A stretch of 64,000 nt of DNA. Source: Pedobacter glucosidilyticus (GTDB lineage: Bacteria; Bacteroidota; Bacteroidia; Sphingobacteriales; Sphingobacteriaceae). A program made the translations under genes and the position numbers. Where the stretch lies: contig NZ_DLHN01000012.1 in assembly GCF_002483235.1 (NCBI RefSeq), positions 24,147-88,146 on the forward strand. Direction: 5' to 3'. Positions within the stretch are counted from its first letter, which is position 1; every line of letters begins with the position of its first letter. The notes beneath the pieces were generated by a model. That model did no database searches and was not told the DNA's origin. It worked only from the letters and a program-made list of their open reading frames with translations. Shown here piece by piece: positions 25,001 through 33,861 of this stretch.

Positions 25001-26296
25001 TTAAATAGCTTCTGCCTCTTCTTTCATTAAATCTCTATCAAACTTTCTGATAATCAAACGTGTGCCTCTATCGTAGCTGAAATAGTTTACAATCCAATTC
25101 ATCAGGGTAACCATTTTATTTCTAAAACCTACTAAGAAAAGTAGGTGAATAAACATCCACGTTAACCAAGCAAAAAAACCTTGAAATTTCCAGTATTTTA
25201 AATCAACCACAGCTTTATTTCTTCCTATGGTAGCCATAGAACCTTTATCAAAATATTCAAAAGGTTTTGTTGGCTCGTTATTGATAATTTTGACTAAGTT
25301 TTTAGCTAACTGTTGCCCTTGTTGTATCGCAACCTGGGCTACACCAGGGTGTCCAAAAGGATATTCTTCACTTTCTATACAGGCTAAATCTCCAATAGCA
25401 AAAATGTTATTATAGCCTACAATTAAATTATTCGGTTGTACTTTAATACGACCACCTCTTACAATTTCTGCTTTGTCTAGACCAGGTATAAGAGCACCTT
25501 TTACGCCAGCACTCCATATCACTGCTTTAGTAGGTAAAATTTCGCCGTCTTTTAAAGTTACTTTATCACCATCATAAGCTGCAACAAGTTTTTCAAGCAT
25601 CACGGTTACACCCATGTTTTCCAAAAATTCTTGTGCTTTGTAAGAGGCCTGTTCAGAGAATGGCGTTAATACACGTTCAGAATTTTCTATTAAAAAAATG
25701 CGCATCCTTTGTATATCCAGTTCTGGATAGTCGGCAGGTAGAACGTGGTTTTTAAGCTCGGCAAGTGCCCCAGCTGTTTCTACACCTGTGGGGCCACCAC
25801 CTACAACCACAAAATTTAAAAGGGCATCTCTTCTTATCGGGTCTTCTTCTATAAGGGCTTCCTCTAAGTTTTGTAGAATTAAAGAGCGCAGGTTTAAGGC
25901 TTCAGGAACCGTTTTCATGGGCATGGCATAATGTTCTATTTCTTTTTGTCCAAAGAAATTAGTTTCTGAGCCTGTAGCTAATACCAGAAAGTCATAATCA
26001 AAATTACCAATATCTGTGCTAATGCTATTAAGCTCTGTATGGATTGCTGTAACATTAGCAACCCTAAAAGCTAAATTTTTTTGTTCGCGAAATACTTTAC
26101 GAATAGGAAAAGCAATAGAATCTGGCTCTAAACCACCGGTTGCAACCTGATATAATAAAGGCTGAAATGTGTGGTAATTATGCCTGTCTAACATCAGTAT
26201 GTTTACTTCTGCATGTTTTAATTTTTTTGCCAGTTGTATGCCTCCAAAGCCACCACCAATGATGATGACTTTTGGGAATTTTTTATCGCTTTTCAT
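25001..26296 (-). CDS. ndh: Type II NADH dehydrogenase (NDH-2)
   Basis: A 431-residue single-subunit flavoprotein that oxidises NADH and reduces quinone at the membrane without pumping protons. The FAD fold begins VIIIGGGFGGIQLAKKL near residue 9 and the NADH fold has FVVVGGGPTGVETAGALAEL. NIFAIGDLACIE closes the FAD site. The C-terminal part WLTWMFIHLLFLVGFRNK is amphipathic and anchors it to the membrane. It is the last gene of a four-gene minus operon behind a ferredoxin, a ferredoxin reductase and a MarR regulator, with a 10-base gap to the ferredoxin gene. Confidence 0.9.
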   Translation of the reverse strand: MKSDKKFPKVIIIGGGFGGIQLAKKLKHAEVNILMLDRHNYHTFQPLLYQVATGGLEPDSIAFPIRKVFREQKNLAFRVANVTAIHTELNSISTDIGNFDYDFLVLATGSETNFFGQKEIEHYAMPMKTVPEALNLRSLILQNLEEALIEEDPIRRDALLNFVVVGGGPTGVETAGALAELKNHVLPADYPELDIQRMRIFLIENSERVLTPFSEQASYKAQEFLENMGVTVMLEKLVAAYDGDKVTLKDGEILPTKAVIWSAGVKGALIPGLDKAEIVRGGRIKVQPNNLIVGYNNIFAIGDLACIESEEYPFGHPGVAQVAIQQGQQLAKNLVKIINNEPTKPFEYFDKGSMATIGRNKAVVDLKYWKFQGFFAWLTWMFIHLLFLVGFRNKMVTLMNWIVNYFSYDRGTRLIIRKFDRDLMKEEAEAI

Positions 26297-26306
26297 ATTT
26301 TAATTA

Positions 26307-26627
26307 TTAAGCTTCTTCGCCTCTAATTTTTATTTTAATGCCATTTAATTGTTCGTTAACCTTCAACTGACATGCCAATCTACTATCGGTGCCGGCATCT
26401 GGTAAAGTATCTAGCATATCTAGTTCTGCATCTTGCACATCTGCTAATTGTTCTAAACCTTCTAAAACCTGTACATGGCAGGTAGCGCATAAAGCCATAC
26501 CTCCACAAGTGGCTAAAATATTGTATTCAGAAGCTTTTAAAACTTCCATTAAGTTGAGGTTAATATCCGTAGGAATTTCAATCTCTTGCTCGGTATCATC
26601 CCTATCTATAACAGTTAATTTTATCAT
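26307..26627 (-). CDS. Adrenodoxin-type 2Fe-2S ferredoxin
   Basis: A 106-residue plant/vertebrate-type ferredoxin. The cluster ligands are Cys41, Cys47, Cys50 and Cys86, spaced as CX5CX2CX35C, with the core CGGMALCATC. This spacing and the SRLACQLKV segment match the adrenodoxin/Fdx subgroup. It lies between the reductase gene (2-base gap) and the NDH-2 gene, so it most likely accepts electrons from the reductase. Its final electron acceptor is not identified in the window. Confidence 0.9.
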   Translation of the reverse strand: MIKLTVIDRDDTEQEIEIPTDINLNLMEVLKASEYNILATCGGMALCATCHVQVLEGLEQLADVQDAELDMLDTLPDAGTDSRLACQLKVNEQLNGIKIKIRGEEA

Positions 26628-26629
26628 AT

Positions 26630-27643
26630 TTAAAAAGTATTTACACCATAAACGGTAGTGTATTTAAAAGATAATTTTTGATCTGGATAAACATATTTAA
26701 AAGCACTCTGGCACATTAAAGCAGCTTCATGGAAACCACTTAAAATTAGTTTTAGTTTACCAGGGTAGGTATTGATATCTCCAATAGCATAAATTCTTTC
26801 TACATTGGTAGAATAATCCTCGGTATTTACTGCAATAGCAGATTTTTCTATATTTAGACCCCATTGACCAATGGGGCCAAGTTTTGGACTTAAGCCAAAC
26901 AAGGGAATGAGATAATCTGCATCTAGTATTCTTTCTTCTTTACTTTTGCTAAGCAGATGCACTTTTTCTAAATGAGTATCGCCATTAATTTTATGAAGAT
27001 GTGATGAAAGAATTAAGTTAATTTTACCCATTTCAGCAAGTTTGAAGACTTTTTCTGCCGAGTCTGGTGCACCTCTAAAAGTATCTCCACGATGCACTAA
27101 AGTAACTTCTTGTGCAATGTTAGCCAAGAAAATAGTCCAATCCAAAGCAGAATCTCCACCGCCAGCTAAAACCACTTTTCTATCACGATAAAGCTCCGGA
27201 TTTTTTACCATATAGCTTACGCCTTTACCTTCAAAAAATTGGAGATTTTCTATATCTGGCTTTCTAGGCTCAAAACAGCCTAAACCACCGGCAATTACTA
27301 CAACTTTACAGTGGATATTTGTTTGATCACTGGTAACTACTAAATAGCTTCCATCTTCTTGCTTGTCTAAACGCTCTACTCTTTCTCCTAAAGTAAAACC
27401 TGGATCAAATGGTTTAATCTGCTCCATCAGATTATCAACCAATTCCTGAGCTTTAATTTCAGGATAACCTGGTATATCGTAAATAGGTTTTTGGGGATAT
27501 ATTTCTGATAATTGGCCTCCTACCTGAGGTAAAACATCAACCAAATGGCAACGCATTTTAAGTAAACCTGCTTCAAAAACGGCAAACAAGCCAACCGGAC
27601 CTGCACCTATTATGCAAATGTCTGTACTAATTTGTGTGTTCAT
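26630..27643 (-). CDS. Thioredoxin-reductase-like ferredoxin-NADP reductase
   Basis: A 337-residue flavoprotein with two nucleotide folds: FAD at IGAGPVGLFAVFEAG (about 11-25) and NADPH at VVLAGGGDSALDW (about 155-168). The redox-active CxxC of thioredoxin reductase is absent, the mark of the TrxR-like ferredoxin reductases such as YumC. RIYAIGDINTYPGKLKLI completes the FAD site. It should pass electrons between NADPH and a ferredoxin, and the adjacent ferredoxin gene supplies a partner. Its start overlaps the MarR stop by four bases, so translation is coupled. Confidence 0.9.
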   Translation of the reverse strand: MNTQISTDICIIGAGPVGLFAVFEAGLLKMRCHLVDVLPQVGGQLSEIYPQKPIYDIPGYPEIKAQELVDNLMEQIKPFDPGFTLGERVERLDKQEDGSYLVVTSDQTNIHCKVVVIAGGLGCFEPRKPDIENLQFFEGKGVSYMVKNPELYRDRKVVLAGGGDSALDWTIFLANIAQEVTLVHRGDTFRGAPDSAEKVFKLAEMGKINLILSSHLHKINGDTHLEKVHLLSKSKEERILDADYLIPLFGLSPKLGPIGQWGLNIEKSAIAVNTEDYSTNVERIYAIGDINTYPGKLKLILSGFHEAALMCQSAFKYVYPDQKLSFKYTTVYGVNTF

Positions 27644-28074
27644 ATCTCTAAAGATTGATAAATAGTATTTAAAATTCTTTTTAAGTCTTCGTAATCTTTT
27701 TCAGTAAGGTTTTCCCAAGCTTTCATTCTAATTTCAGCAACTTTAGGAGCCCATTCTTCCATTTTTTGTTTTCCTTCATCAGTAAGATGTAGGGTAAAAC
27801 ATCGCCTATCACTAGGGAGCTGTCTTCTTTCAACCAATTCTTTTTTACATAGTAAATCAATAATACGGGTAAGGGTAGGGTTGTCTTTGCCAATTTGCTC
27901 TGCTAGTTCGCTTTGGTTTTGATCATTCTCTTGGTTTAATGATTTTAAAACCAACCATTGGTCTACTGTAATATCAAAACTTTCTTCTTTAAACCGCTTT
28001 TGTGCAAATTGTTTTATTCTTCTATTTGTACGATCTAGCAGGTAAGAGTAAGTATTAAAAGATTCTTTTGCCAT
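27640..28074 (-). CDS. MarR-family regulator
   Basis: A 144-residue winged helix regulator. QSELAEQIGKDNPTLTRI is the recognition helix region (about 62-79) and LPSDRRCFTLHLTDEGK is the wing with the DxRxxxxxLT motif. MarR dimers usually repress and release on a small phenolic or oxidant ligand; no clear sensing cysteine is seen apart from Cys84 and Cys95. It is the first gene of the reductase-ferredoxin-NDH-2 operon, and an inverted repeat overlaps its -7 element, so it likely controls its own operon. Confidence 0.88.
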   Translation of the reverse strand: MAKESFNTYSYLLDRTNRRIKQFAQKRFKEESFDITVDQWLVLKSLNQENDQNQSELAEQIGKDNPTLTRIIDLLCKKELVERRQLPSDRRCFTLHLTDEGKQKMEEWAPKVAEIRMKAWENLTEKDYEDLKRILNTIYQSLEI

Positions 28075-28089
28075 AACAATAATTAGTAC

Positions 28090-28110
28090 AACAAATATAT
28101 GAGAATTGTT
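28090..28110 (-). promoter_or_regulatory. MarR operon promoter with overlapping inverted repeat
   Basis: On the minus strand TATATTTG (28099-28092) is an exact -7 element. AACAA (28090-28094) and TTGTT (28106-28110) form an inverted repeat of 21 bases overall that covers it. MarR dimers bind sites of this size, so repression by the first gene product is plausible. Confidence 0.5.
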
Positions 28111-28310
28111 TTAAACTATATTATTTTAGTAGAGATTAATTTGATAAAATTTTGATGGTTACGAATTTTGTTTTAACCGTTTATGGCAGTTGTTTAGCAT
28201 TGCAGAATTATATCAGAATTGAGCATTTAAATGCTATATGAAGGGTGCTTGAATAAGGATGTTGTTAAATTTGATGGTGATTATAGATAAGCTAGGGATG
28301 AAAAAATAAA

Positions 28311-28340
28311 AAAGCGCCTCCTTAAAAAAAGAGACGCTTT
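28311..28340 (-). terminator. Terminator of the nagB1-transporter operon
   Basis: AAAGCGCCTC (28311-28320) and GAGACGCTTT (28331-28340) pair with one mismatch. On the minus strand the stem leads into TTTTTTATTTTTTC, a strong U-tract, about 35 bases after the transporter stop. Confidence 0.85.
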
Positions 28341-28373
28341 AGAAATTATTTAATTAATTTAATCTTTATCAAA

Positions 28374-29642
28374 TTACCTGATTTTGCTTCCTTTTACAGC
28401 GTAAAACCAGATAAACAAATAGCAAGGCACCATAATCCAATAAGCTTGCTGCGAGTTAAAAGCATCTGCTAAGGCACCATATAATAAAGGAATAACAGCC
28501 CCACCAGCAATACCCATTACCAATAAAGAAGAGCCTGCTTTGGTAAATCTACCCAAGCCATTTAAAGCCAATGGCCAAATAGCTGGCCACATTAAAGCAT
28601 TTGCAAGGCCTAATAATGCAATAGCTAAAACAGAAGTATAACCGCTAGAAAAGATAGCTACCATTGCAAAAGCTATACCCAATACGGCACAAAGTTTTAA
28701 AGCATTTTCTTGTTTGATATATTTAGGAATACAAATAATGCCTAAAATATAACCTACTACCATTGCTATTAAAGTATAGGTAGTAAAGAAAGTAGCAGTA
28801 TCTGGCGAAATGCCTTGGCTCAAACCGTAACTAATAATGGTATCACCGGCAATAACCTCAACCCCTACGTATAAGAATAAAGTGATTACTCCTAATACAA
28901 GATGTGGAAATTGCAAGACACTGGTTTTTCCTGAATTTGATGCTGCTACGCTTTCATCTTCAGCATTGGTATCAATTTCTGGTAAGCTAGAACGATAGAT
29001 TAAAAAAGCCAGAATTGCTAAAACTGCTATGATAGCTAGGTAAGGCGTAATCACCCGAGAAGCCAATTCATCTAACTGAGCTGCTTTAGCAATATCATTT
29101 AAGTTGGCTAAATTCTCTTCAAAGCTTTTTGTGTCTTTTAAAATGATAGAACCTAAAATTGCAGGAGCAGCAGCACCAGCAAGTTTATTACAAATCCCCA
29201 TGATACTGATACGCTTGGCAGCACTTTCGGCAGGTCCTAAAATGGTAATATATGGGTTTGAGGCGGTTTGTAAAATTGCCAAACCACTACCTTGTACAAA
29301 TAAACCTAACAAGAAAAGATTGTAAGTTCTGGTCATGGCAGCAGGTATAAATATTAAAGCACCAATAGCCATAATCACTAAACCAACAGCCATTCCGTTT
29401 TTAAAGCCGAATACGTTTAAGGCTTTGGTAGATACCGGAGCCATTACTAAATAAGCAATGTAAAAAGCAAAAGCTACCAAATAGGATTGAAAATGGTTAA
29501 GTTGACAAGCTATTTTTAAATAGGGGATAAGTACAGAGTTTAACCAAGTAACAAACCCGAAGATAAAAAACAGTGCTCCAATAATAAATATTGGATTTAA
29601 ACCTGACTTTTGCGCAGGTTGATAAGATGAAGATTGGGTCAT
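28374..29642 (-). CDS. FHS-family sugar MFS transporter (copy 1)
   Basis: A 422-residue permease with about 12 membrane helices, of the fucose-galactose-proton symporter (FucP/NagP/GluP) branch. Typical segments are FGFVTWLNSVLIPYLKIAC, QTASNPYITILGP and SIMGICNKLAGAAAP. In Bacteroidota such genes next to nagB often import N-acetylglucosamine; that substrate is inferred from context. It lies 25 bases after a NagB-PIG-L gene on the minus strand. A paralogue is encoded at 38268-39545, with the same blocks in the same order, also beside a NagB-PIG-L gene. Confidence 0.88.
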   Translation of the reverse strand: MTQSSSYQPAQKSGLNPIFIIGALFFIFGFVTWLNSVLIPYLKIACQLNHFQSYLVAFAFYIAYLVMAPVSTKALNVFGFKNGMAVGLVIMAIGALIFIPAAMTRTYNLFLLGLFVQGSGLAILQTASNPYITILGPAESAAKRISIMGICNKLAGAAAPAILGSIILKDTKSFEENLANLNDIAKAAQLDELASRVITPYLAIIAVLAILAFLIYRSSLPEIDTNAEDESVAASNSGKTSVLQFPHLVLGVITLFLYVGVEVIAGDTIISYGLSQGISPDTATFFTTYTLIAMVVGYILGIICIPKYIKQENALKLCAVLGIAFAMVAIFSSGYTSVLAIALLGLANALMWPAIWPLALNGLGRFTKAGSSLLVMGIAGGAVIPLLYGALADAFNSQQAYWIMVPCYLFIWFYAVKGSKIR

Positions 29643-29667
29643 ATAATTTGTTTAGTTCTCGTTTACA

Positions 29668-31587
29668 TTAATATTCCCATCTCACAAAAGCTTCCATTGC
29701 TTCGTACTCTGCCAAGCCTAATTGGTCATAAGCTTTAGCTGTTTCGCTGGTTCTTTCCTCGGCTCTCACCCAAAACTCTCTAGAATCGTCTCCAGGGAAA
29801 ACTGGTAAATCTTTCTGAGATTGATGTTTAAATATAGCCAAACGCTTTCTTTTTACCTCTTGAGGAGAAAGTGGTACCGCCATTTGAATTTCATGAATCT
29901 CAAACTCATGCCATGCACCACGGTATAACCAAAGCCAGCAATCTTTTATCCAATCTTCGGTAAGTTTTAATCTTTGTAAAGCGGTTAATATAATATTAAA
30001 ACAAACTTTATGTGTGCCATGTGGGTCTGCAAAATCACCAGCAGCAAATACCTGTTGCGGTTTATATTTTTTCAATAATTCCATGGTTTGGATGATGTCA
30101 TCCTCAAAACTTACTTTATTGCTAGTTTTAGAGCGGTCGTAAAAAGGTAAATCCATAAAATGGATGTTTTCATCTTTTAAGCCTGCAAATCTGGCTCCTG
30201 CAATAGCTTCGCCTTTTCTTATCAAACCTTTAACGGTAAGTAATTCCTTAATGTCTGCTTGGTTTGGTTTTTTAGTAGTTAAGAAGCTTCTTACCTCTTT
30301 ATAAGTTTTTTCAAGTGTAGAAGCATCATTACCCTGTGCTTTGGCGAAATCAATAGCAAATTCTAAGTATCGTAAGGCATCATCATCCCAAACGGCTGTA
30401 TTACCTGATGTTTGGTAAGCCACATGCACATCATGCCCTTGGTCTGCCAAGCGGATAAAAGTACCACCCATAGAAATCACATCATCATCAGGGTGTGGAG
30501 AAAATATAATAGAAGTTTTCTTTGTTGGATTAGCTCTTTCTGGTCTTTGACTATCATCAGCATTAGGCTTACCACCCGGCCATCCTGTAATGGTATGTTG
30601 CAACTTATTAAATATCTCTATGTTGATGTTGTAAACAGGACCTTTTTCTGTTGCTAATTGTGCCATACCGTGGTTATTGTAATCTTCTTCGGTAAGCTTT
30701 AAAATAGGTTTATTAACCGTTTTAGCAAGCCAGATAACTGCTTTTTTAATGGTTTTAGCATCCCAAATACAATCTCTTACTAACCAAGGCGTATCAAAAC
30801 GGGTAAGTTCTGATGCGGCATCGCTATCTAAGATAAATTCTACCTGATCTGATAATTGTAAATAAGTTGCAGGAACTTCGGCAGAAATTTCGCCTTCAAC
30901 AGCCTTTTTAATGATAGGTGCTTTTTTCTGGTTCCATGCCATTAAAATGATTTCGCGGGCTTTAAAAATGGTACCTACACCCATGGTAATAGCTTTTGTA
31001 GGTACATTTTCTTTACCACCAAAATCTCTTGATGCATCTCTTCTGGTTAAATCATCAAGGGTTACTAAACGTGTGCCCGAGTTTGGTGCAGAACCTGGCT
31101 CGTTGAAACCAATATGCCCCGTACGCCCTATACCTAATATTTGAAGATCTAAACCACCGTAGGCACTTATCTTTTTCTCATAGTTTAAGCAGAAATCTGC
31201 AACTTCATTTTCTGGTAAAGTGCCATCTGGAATATGTATATTTTCTTTCTCAATATCAATATGATTGAATAGCTGTTCGTTCATAAAAGTTACATAACTT
31301 TGCACAGCATCTGGTCTCATTGGGTAATATTCATCCAGATTAAAAGTGATAACATTTTTAAAAGATAAGCCTTCTTCTTTGTGCATACGTACCAATTCTG
31401 CATAAACACCTACTGGGGTAGCACCTGTTGCTAATCCTAGAATAGCTTTTTCGCCTTTTTGTTGTTTGGCTTTTATCAAATTTGCTATTCTTTGTGCTAC
31501 ATTTATAGAGGCAGCATGTTGGTCTGGAAATACGGTAACGGGTAGTTTCTCAAAACGGGTTTCTTCAAGAAGGTTTAAACGAGACAT
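29668..31587 (-). CDS. nagB: Glucosamine-6-phosphate deaminase fused to PIG-L deacetylase (copy 1)
   Basis: A 639-residue fusion. The first part (about 1-300) is NagB, which turns glucosamine 6-phosphate into fructose 6-phosphate and ammonia: phosphate loop LGLATGATPVGVY, catalytic FNLDEYYPM and GRTGHIGFNEPGS. In the E. coli enzyme the aspartate before the glycine-histidine is part of the ring-opening triad; here a threonine stands there. The second part (about 365-640) is a LmbE/PIG-L domain with the zinc motif SPHPDDD and the later HGTHK. Such domains remove N-acetyl groups from glucosamine compounds, so the fusion may take GlcNAc 6-phosphate to fructose 6-phosphate. It is the first gene of an operon with the transporter. 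Confidence 0.9.
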   Translation of the reverse strand: MSRLNLLEETRFEKLPVTVFPDQHAASINVAQRIANLIKAKQQKGEKAILGLATGATPVGVYAELVRMHKEEGLSFKNVITFNLDEYYPMRPDAVQSYVTFMNEQLFNHIDIEKENIHIPDGTLPENEVADFCLNYEKKISAYGGLDLQILGIGRTGHIGFNEPGSAPNSGTRLVTLDDLTRRDASRDFGGKENVPTKAITMGVGTIFKAREIILMAWNQKKAPIIKKAVEGEISAEVPATYLQLSDQVEFILDSDAASELTRFDTPWLVRDCIWDAKTIKKAVIWLAKTVNKPILKLTEEDYNNHGMAQLATEKGPVYNINIEIFNKLQHTITGWPGGKPNADDSQRPERANPTKKTSIIFSPHPDDDVISMGGTFIRLADQGHDVHVAYQTSGNTAVWDDDALRYLEFAIDFAKAQGNDASTLEKTYKEVRSFLTTKKPNQADIKELLTVKGLIRKGEAIAGARFAGLKDENIHFMDLPFYDRSKTSNKVSFEDDIIQTMELLKKYKPQQVFAAGDFADPHGTHKVCFNIILTALQRLKLTEDWIKDCWLWLYRGAWHEFEIHEIQMAVPLSPQEVKRKRLAIFKHQSQKDLPVFPGDDSREFWVRAEERTSETAKAYDQLGLAEYEAMEAFVRWEY

Positions 31588-31635
31588 GTTTTATTTTTTT
31601 TGGATTTAATAAAATATACTATTTTAATTCTATTT

Positions 31636-31643
31636 CAAACTTA
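31636..31643 (-). promoter_or_regulatory. -7 element for nagB copy 1
   Basis: On the minus strand the bases read TAAGTTTG, an exact TAnnTTTG, about 48 bases before the start codon. The GTGCG motif found before the second hexosamine operon is absent here, so the two paralogous modules appear to be regulated differently. Confidence 0.45.
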
Positions 31644-31720
31644 ATAAAAAAATCATATTTTGTTATAATCTTTTTAAAAAATTTATTAAGTTAGTATTGT
31701 TAAACTTTTTATCACATAAT

Positions 31721-32854
31721 ATGGAGCATTTTAAACCAGTTCAGACAAGGTATCTTTCTTTAGATGTTTTAAGAGGGCTTACCGTATGCCTGATGATTGT
31801 GGTTAATACACCAGGTAGTTGGAGTCATATTTATGCTCCTTTTAAACATGCAGATTGGCATGGCTTTACTGTTACAGATTTGGTTTTTCCAACTTTCTTA
31901 TTTGTGGTAGGTAATGCTTTAAGTTTCGGTATGCAAAAGTTAAAAGCAGCTGGCGATTTCGTTTTTTTGAAGAAAGTATTTAAAAGGGCTATACTTATCT
32001 TTTTAATAGGTTTGATGCTTAATTATTTTCCTTTTATAAAATGGGAGGAAAATAACTTGGTAGCTAAAAATATATTTGAGCTAAGGGTTTGGGGTGTTTT
32101 ACAAAGAATTGCCGTTTGCTACCTGTTTGGGGCTTTAATTGTATATTATTTTAGTCGAGTTTATGTTATTGTTGTAAGTGTAGGCCTTCTATTGTTTTAT
32201 TGGTTTATTTTGAGCAATTTTTCTATAGGCGCAGACCCCTATAGTTTAGAAGGAAATTTGGTAACACAGGTTGATTTATGGTTGTTACCTGCACAAAATT
32301 TGTATAAAGGCTTTGGTATACCCTTTGATCCGGAAGGACTTTTAAGTACGCTGCCAGCTATTGTAAATGTAACTTTTGGTTTTTTAGCAGGAGTATTTAT
32401 TCAGGAAAATACAAATAAGGGAAAGGCAGCCTTCAAACTTTTATTTATAGGATTGGCATTATTGGCAGTTGCCTTATTTTGGGCTAAGGTATTTCCTATT
32501 AATAAACCTATATGGACAAGTTCTTATGTACTTTATACTGTAGGATGGGATTTGCTACTGATAGCTGCGTTAATGTATGTTATAGAAGTTATTCATATCA
32601 AAAAATGGACTTATTTTTTTGAGGTATTTGGCAGAAATCCACTTTTTATATTTGTACTTTCTGGTGCACTTATTAAGTTATTGAGTTTGATAAGATTTAA
32701 AGATACTTCTTTAAATAAATTGGTGTACGAACAGTTATTCACCACTTGGTTGTCAGATAAAAACGCATCATTAGCCTTTGCTTTAACTTATATGCTTATT
32801 TTATGGTTAATAGGTTTTATGCTTGATAAAAGGAAAATATATGTTAAAGTTTAA
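31721..32854 (+). CDS. NagX/HGSNAT-like transmembrane acetyltransferase
   Basis: A 377-residue protein with about ten membrane helices, of the heparan-alpha-glucosaminide N-acetyltransferase family. The start RYLSLDVLRGLTVCLMIVVN and the segment HADWHGFTVTDLVFPTFLF are the family signatures; His43 corresponds to the histidine implicated in acetyl transfer in the human enzyme. NagX-type genes lie in GlcNAc clusters of other bacteria. It might acetylate glucosamine at the membrane using cytoplasmic acetyl-CoA. ATG 31721 (MEHFKPV) is preferred over the earlier in-frame start at 31697. It is divergent from nagB copy 1. Confidence 0.82.
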   Translation: MEHFKPVQTRYLSLDVLRGLTVCLMIVVNTPGSWSHIYAPFKHADWHGFTVTDLVFPTFLFVVGNALSFGMQKLKAAGDFVFLKKVFKRAILIFLIGLMLNYFPFIKWEENNLVAKNIFELRVWGVLQRIAVCYLFGALIVYYFSRVYVIVVSVGLLLFYWFILSNFSIGADPYSLEGNLVTQVDLWLLPAQNLYKGFGIPFDPEGLLSTLPAIVNVTFGFLAGVFIQENTNKGKAAFKLLFIGLALLAVALFWAKVFPINKPIWTSSYVLYTVGWDLLLIAALMYVIEVIHIKKWTYFFEVFGRNPLFIFVLSGALIKLLSLIRFKDTSLNKLVYEQLFTTWLSDKNASLAFALTYMLILWLIGFMLDKRKIYVKV

Positions 32855-32991
32855 CCTCTTAAATATTTTTGGATTGAATTTGCTTTAGGCTTCTATCTAC
32901 AGCCTTTAGCTTCTCTGGGTTTAAAATACCAAGCAACTCGGATTTATGGAATAAGGGATTTACGTTTCATTAACAATCTTTATTAAAATAC

Positions 32992-33028
32992 AAAAACCGA
33001 TTGAGCTTTTCAGATTCAATCGGTTTTT
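32992..33028. terminator. Bidirectional terminator between nagX-like gene and kduD
   Basis: AAAAACCGATTGA (32992-33004) and TCAATCGGTTTTT (33016-33028) form a perfect 13-base stem around an 11-base loop. A and T runs at both ends let it serve both convergent transcripts. Confidence 0.92.
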
Positions 33029-33047
33029 AAATATAGTTTAATGGCGT

Positions 33048-33851
33048 TTAAACGATGTCGTTTTCGCCTTTAACATAACCGAAGTTAGCTAAGATACCAC
33101 CATCAACAAACAAGATATGTCCGTTAACAAAATCACTTGCTTTAGAAGCTAAGAATAAAGCTGCATTAGCTACATCTTCTGGCTCGCCCCATCTTCCGGC
33201 AGGTGTTCTGGTCATTACTAAATCGTTAAAAGGATGATTTCCTTCTCTGATAGCAGCTGTTTGTGAAGTAGCAATATAACCTGGACCAATACCATTTACT
33301 TGAATGTTGTATTTAGCCCACTCGCAGCACATGTTAGCAGTTAATAGTTTTAAACCACCTTTAGCAGCTGCATAAGCAGAAACAGAATTTCTTCCGTAAA
33401 TACTCATCATAGAGCACATATTGATGATTTTACCGTATCTCTTTTTAATCATGTTAGGCGCCACACGCTTAGAAATAATTAATGGAGCAATTAAATCAAT
33501 ATCAATAACTTGTTTAAAATCAGCTATAGGCATATCTAAAATTGGAATTCTTTTGATGATACCAGCATTGTTTACTAAAATGTCAACACTACCAACTTCG
33601 TTTTCAATTTGGGTAATTCCGCGGTCAACATCAGCCTCGTCTGTTACGTCAAATTTTAAAGTATAAGCATCAATACCATGTTTTTTGTATTCTACTTTAC
33701 AAGCTTCAAGTTTATCTTCAAAAATATCATTCACACAAATTTTAGCTCCAGCTTTTCCTAACATGGTAGCAATAGCAAAACCAATTCCGTGTGTACCTCC
33801 GGTTACAAGTACTACTTTGCCGGATAAATCAAATAAAGAGTTCATATTCAT
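33048..33851 (-). CDS. kduD: 2-dehydro-3-deoxy-gluconate 5-dehydrogenase-type SDR
   Basis: A 267-residue short-chain dehydrogenase. The cofactor motif is TGGTHGIG at 17-24, NNAG follows near 93, and the catalytic pair is YAAAKGG. The end DFVNGHILFVDGGILA is typical. KduD reduces 2,5-diketo-3-deoxygluconate (DKII) to KDG with NADH, after KduI. The neighbouring kduI gene, 10 bases upstream in the same operon, strongly supports this over a general gluconate 5-dehydrogenase role. The product KDG would need a kinase and aldolase that are not in the window. Confidence 0.9.
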   Translation of the reverse strand: MNMNSLFDLSGKVVLVTGGTHGIGFAIATMLGKAGAKICVNDIFEDKLEACKVEYKKHGIDAYTLKFDVTDEADVDRGITQIENEVGSVDILVNNAGIIKRIPILDMPIADFKQVIDIDLIAPLIISKRVAPNMIKKRYGKIINMCSMMSIYGRNSVSAYAAAKGGLKLLTANMCCEWAKYNIQVNGIGPGYIATSQTAAIREGNHPFNDLVMTRTPAGRWGEPEDVANAALFLASKASDFVNGHILFVDGGILANFGYVKGENDIV

Positions 33852-33861
33852 TGTTGTTTAA

